Shown here: in pieces, positions 6,531 through 8,419 of the stretch | Layout of the letters: the number at the start of each line of letters is the position of its first letter | Numbering within the stretch: position 1 is the stretch's first letter | Assembly: GCA_046728035.1 (NCBI GenBank) | Contig: JBKPDT010000456.1 | Location: 1 to 8,419, forward strand | Source: DASRWT01 sp046728035 | Lineage (GTDB): Bacteria; Methylomirabilota; Methylomirabilia; Rokubacteriales; CSP1-6 | Length of the DNA: 8,419 nt | Reading direction: 5' to 3' | The notes under the pieces: model-generated | Seen by the model: the letters and a program-made list of their open reading frames with translations, nothing else | Told to the model about the DNA's origin: nothing | Databases searched by the model: none | Made by a program: the position numbers and the translations under genes

Positions 6531-6851
6531 CTAGCGCCCGAAGAATCCGCCGCGCGGACGCGCGTGCGCGTGCCAGTGGTCGGGGATGTTCCGCATGTGA
6601 TCGTCCACCCAGTACTCGCCCACCCGCTCGCCCGCCACCTCGCCGAGACGCGCCAGCATGTGGGCGCGATCCTCGGCGGGCGGCTGGGTGCCATGCCGCC
6701 GCCACACCACCATGGGCGTCTCGCAGATGTCGCACTCCGCGATCCAGCAGACGTCGTCCTCGTGGTACCAGGGCGTGATCTTCTTGGCCCGGCAGAGGTC
6801 GCAACTCGCGACGGTCCCGTCAGGCGGCGGAGGCGACGGCGCGGACGCCAT
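6531..6851 (-). CDS. Small double-CxxC (zinc-ribbon-like) protein of unknown function
   Basis: A 106-residue soluble protein. After a Pro-rich N-terminus come Cys17-x2-Cys20 and Cys40-x2-Cys43, 19 residues apart, with an extra Cys35. This is the arrangement of a rubredoxin- or ribbon-like zinc or iron site. Between and after them lie ITPWYHEDDVCWIAECD and MVVWRRHG, then a charged helix (AEDRAHMLARLGEVAGERV), and a His-rich end with DDHMRNIPDHWHAHARPRG. The rich aromatic and acidic conservation-like pattern suggests a real conserved family, but I cannot name it. The ATG at 6851 lies 32 bases inside the upstream MFS gene and the stop is 12 bases before the next MFS gene, so it should be co-translated with both transporters. 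There is no membrane segment. Possible roles include metal-binding regulator or RNA-binding protein, both speculative. Confidence 0.75.
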   Translation of the reverse strand: MASAPSPPPPDGTVASCDLCRAKKITPWYHEDDVCWIAECDICETPMVVWRRHGTQPPAEDRAHMLARLGEVAGERVGEYWVDDHMRNIPDHWHAHARPRGGFFGR

Positions 6852-8052
6852 GGCGTCTTACATGGACCACGGTGGCGATGGTGAGCAGCATGAAGGCCGC
6901 CGACACCACGAAGACGGCGCGCGGCTCGCCCCGATCGAGGAGCCAGCCGAAGAGGAGCGGGGTGAGCGAGGAGCCGAGATCGAGCCCCGAGTAGACGAAT
7001 CCGTAGACCTTGCCGGACGCGCCGCGCGGGGTGGCCTGGCGCACCAGCATGTCGCGCGAGGGCGAGGTCACGCCGAGCGCGAAGCCGGCCAGGGCCATCA
7101 CCACGGGCAGGGCGGCGAGGGCGAGAGCGCCGGTGGCCATCACGAGCACGAGCACCGCGCCGGAGAGCATCCCGCCGGCGGCCACGAGGTCGTGGCGCCG
7201 CGTGTGGTCGGCGAGGAAGGCGCCGACGAGGATGCCGCCCGCGCCGCCGAGGAGAAACGCGGTGAGGGCGCCGGTGGCCAGCCCCAGCGGCGCCTGGTAG
7301 AGCGCGACGAGGGCGGTGACGGAAAAAGTCTGGATGCCGATGAGCGAGGTCGCGAGCAGGGCGAAGTAGGCGAAGGCGGCGAGCACGGGCGCGACCATGA
7401 GGAGGCGAATGTCGGCGGCGAGGCCGCCCTCGCCCGCTCCCGCCTCGCGCGGCGACGCGGAGCTTCCGTCGTCGGCGAGATGGCCGGACTGGGTGGCGAG
7501 GAGCAGCGCGGCGGCCACGCCGACGCCACCCACGGTGACGAGGGCGGCGCGCCACGACGAGTTCGCGGCCAGGGTCACGACGACGGCGGGCGCCACCGTC
7601 CAGCCGAGATTGCCGCAGATGGAATGCACGCCGTAGGCGCGCCCGAGCCGGCGCGTCTCCACGGAGGCGTTGAAGATCGAGTAGTCCGCGGGGTGGAACA
7701 CGCTGTTCCCCAGCCCGGCGAGGAGCGCGATGGGCAGCAGCGCCCAGTACGACGGGGCGAGGCCGGCGGCGACGATGGCCCCCGCGAAGAGGCTCATCCC
7801 CGTGACGAGAACCCGCGCGGCGCCAAAGCGGTCCACCAGAAAGCCCGAGATGGTCTGGCCGATCCCCGACGCCGCGTACATGAGGCTCATCATGAAGCCG
7901 AGCGCCACGTACGGAACGCCGAAGGCGTCCTTGAGCAGCGGGAAGAGCGGCGGCAGCACGAGCTGGAAGAAGTGACTGAAGAAATGAGCCGAGCTCACGA
8001 GACCGATGATGCGCATGTCACGCTTGAGCGTTCCCGCGGTCGTATCGAGCAT
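6820..8052 (-). CDS. MFS transporter, fosmidomycin-resistance (Fsr)-like
   Basis: A predicted 410-residue, 12-helix membrane carrier. The N-terminal half matches the Fsr-like MFS pattern: SSAHFFSHFFQLVLPPLFPLL (20-40), SGIGQTISGFLVDRFGAAR with motif A (62-80), GLGNSVFHPADYSI (113-126) and RLGRAYGVHSICGNLGW (135-151). The central loop after helix 6 is Ala/Gly/Ser-rich and probably disordered. Named family members export fosmidomycin, but most relatives are unassigned, so resistance should not be assumed. Start choice: ATG at 8052 gives the MLDTTAGTLKRDMRIIG start usual for relatives. ATG at 8064 is possible. ATG at 8133 would add 27 atypical residues and run through the promoter and ribosome site of the divergent coxL-like gene, so I reject it. 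A TTGACG (8088-8083) could be the -35 of a promoter giving a nearly leaderless transcript. Confidence 0.88.
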   Translation of the reverse strand: MLDTTAGTLKRDMRIIGLVSSAHFFSHFFQLVLPPLFPLLKDAFGVPYVALGFMMSLMYAASGIGQTISGFLVDRFGAARVLVTGMSLFAGAIVAAGLAPSYWALLPIALLAGLGNSVFHPADYSIFNASVETRRLGRAYGVHSICGNLGWTVAPAVVVTLAANSSWRAALVTVGGVGVAAALLLATQSGHLADDGSSASPREAGAGEGGLAADIRLLMVAPVLAAFAYFALLATSLIGIQTFSVTALVALYQAPLGLATGALTAFLLGGAGGILVGAFLADHTRRHDLVAAGGMLSGAVLVLVMATGALALAALPVVMALAGFALGVTSPSRDMLVRQATPRGASGKVYGFVYSGLDLGSSLTPLLFGWLLDRGEPRAVFVVSAAFMLLTIATVVHVRRHGVRAVASAA

Positions 8053-8095
8053 GCGGACCACCATGCCATCTCGACCGGGTTCCGTCAAACTCCTG

Positions 8096-8104
8096 TGGTA
8101 CGAT
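8096..8104 (+). promoter_or_regulatory. Putative extended -10 promoter of the coxL-like gene
   Basis: TGG followed by TACGAT (8099-8104) matches the extended -10 form TGnTAnnnT. It would start RNA near 8111, about 25 bases before the ATG, leaving room for the ribosome site. No good -35 hexamer is seen at 16-18 bases spacing. On the other strand, TTGACG at 8088-8083 may be a -35 for the leftward operon with a poor -10 (CATGGT, 8065-8060), so the 83-base region 8053-8135 probably drives transcription both ways. Confidence 0.35.
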
Positions 8105-8122
8105 GCCTCCCTCACCGACCTC

Positions 8123-8129
8123 AAGGAGG
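8123..8129 (+). promoter_or_regulatory. Ribosome binding site of the coxL-like gene
   Basis: AAGGAGG is a near-perfect anti-16S match. Its 6-base spacing selects the ATG at 8136 rather than the out-of-frame ATG at 8132, and the protein read from 8136 matches the family. Confidence 0.85.
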
Positions 8130-8135
8130 CCATGC

Positions 8136-8419
8136 ATGCCTGTCCAGCACGTGGGGCGCCCGATCAAGCGCGTCGAGGACCCCAAGCTCATCACCGGCAG
8201 CGACCCGTACGTCAACGACTTCATGCTCGCGGGCGCGCTCTACCTCGCGTTCGTGCGCAGCTCTCACGCGCACGCGACGATCACGCGCATCGATACCGCC
8301 GCCGCGCGCGCGGTGCCCGGCGTGGTCTCCGTCTTCACCGGCGCCGACCTCAACGCGGAGGTGGGCGTGATCCATACCCCGCTGCCGCCCGAGATGTTCG
8401 CCAGCATGAACCGCCAGGG
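8136..8419 (+). CDS. CoxL-type molybdenum hydroxylase large subunit, N-terminal part
   Basis: The first 94 residues of a large molybdopterin-binding subunit of the xanthine dehydrogenase / aerobic CO dehydrogenase-like family; the gene runs off the right edge. Seen: VGRPIKRVEDPKLITGSDPY (6-25), then DFMLAGALYLAFVRSSHAHA (28-47), ITRIDTAAARAVPGVVSVFTGADL (about 49-72). This is the start of the aldehyde oxidase/xanthine dehydrogenase a/b hammerhead domain. Full-length proteins are about 770-800 residues and work with a FAD subunit and a 2Fe-2S subunit, which would lie beyond the window if present. The CO-dehydrogenase active-site loop (AYRCSFR) is not in view, so CO oxidation cannot be claimed. 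The family also oxidises aldehydes, purines and N-heteroaromatics. The ATG at 8136 is set by AAGGAGG six bases upstream. The gene is divergent from the long minus-strand run. Confidence 0.92.
   Translation, partial: MPVQHVGRPIKRVEDPKLITGSDPYVNDFMLAGALYLAFVRSSHAHATITRIDTAAARAVPGVVSVFTGADLNAEVGVIHTPLPPEMFASMNRQ

Noticed and set aside
5347..6804. Minus-strand open frame of 485 codons overlapping the second MFS gene
   Set aside because: It is an alternative frame of the carrier with an Arg/Pro/His-rich product. The frame at 5229-6518 has membrane helices and MFS motifs.
6658..8370. Open frame of 570 codons on the plus strand
   Set aside because: It is antisense to the Fsr-like carrier and then out of frame with the coxL-like gene. 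The protein is Glu/Gly/His/Arg-rich without family motifs, so it is a shadow of the carrier.
8136..8419. Naming the molybdenum hydroxylase as a true CO dehydrogenase
   Set aside because: Only the N-terminal 94 residues are present; the active-site loop that separates CO dehydrogenase from other family members is outside the window.

Overview
The window is very GC-rich (about 70% by eye) and densely packed, with strong third-position G/C bias. Genes overlap or nearly touch, GTG and TTG starts occur, and no IS element, phage gene, CRISPR array, tRNA or rRNA is visible. The gene content (M20 dipeptidase-type hydrolase, HpcH/HpaI aldolase, acyl-CoA dehydrogenase, YncE-like propeller, MFS carriers, CoxL-type molybdenum hydroxylase) fits the chromosome of a heterotrophic soil or subsurface bacterium, for example the Rokubacteria/Methylomirabilota or a deltaproteobacterial group. 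That placement is a guess from gene style, not a demonstrated match.

Layout. Positions 1-99 (+) hold the tail of a gene that enters from the left, perhaps an HNH/DUF222-type protein. From 107 to about 8052 every gene is on the minus strand. In transcription order they are: Fsr-like MFS transporter (8052-6820), small double-CxxC protein (6851-6531), second MFS transporter with the PEDxGLxPDG loop (6518-5229), DinB-fold protein (5192-4671), acyl-CoA dehydrogenase (about 4660-3455), seven-repeat beta-propeller (3458-2463), HpcH/HpaI aldolase (2446-1655), M20 metallohydrolase (1658-249) and the wreck of a second M20 copy (233-107). Junctions range from a 32-bp overlap to a 36-bp gap and include ATGA and TTGA stop/start overlaps, so the run could be one transcript starting near 8060-8090. 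At 8136 a CoxL-type large subunit of a molybdenum hydroxylase begins on the plus strand, preceded by a good ribosome site and an extended -10 motif.

How the genes may work together (inference): two importers or exporters, a zinc amidohydrolase/peptidase, an acyl-CoA dehydrogenase and a pyruvate-type aldolase could form a catabolic set for an amide- or carboxylate-containing substrate, with a molybdenum hydroxylase divergently transcribed. No substrate can be read from the sequence.

Most interesting points: (1) a collapsed tandem duplicate of the M20 gene, with only about 9 N-terminal and 19 C-terminal homologous codons left, whose 3' end differs mostly at synonymous sites; (2) an aldolase with Tyr where HpaI has its catalytic His and Lys where HpaI has an Arg; (3) an acyl-CoA dehydrogenase whose N-terminal homology extends upstream of any ATG/GTG/TTG; (4) an unrecognised small CxxC/CxxC protein between two transporters. 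No wholly new defence or mobile system is visible.
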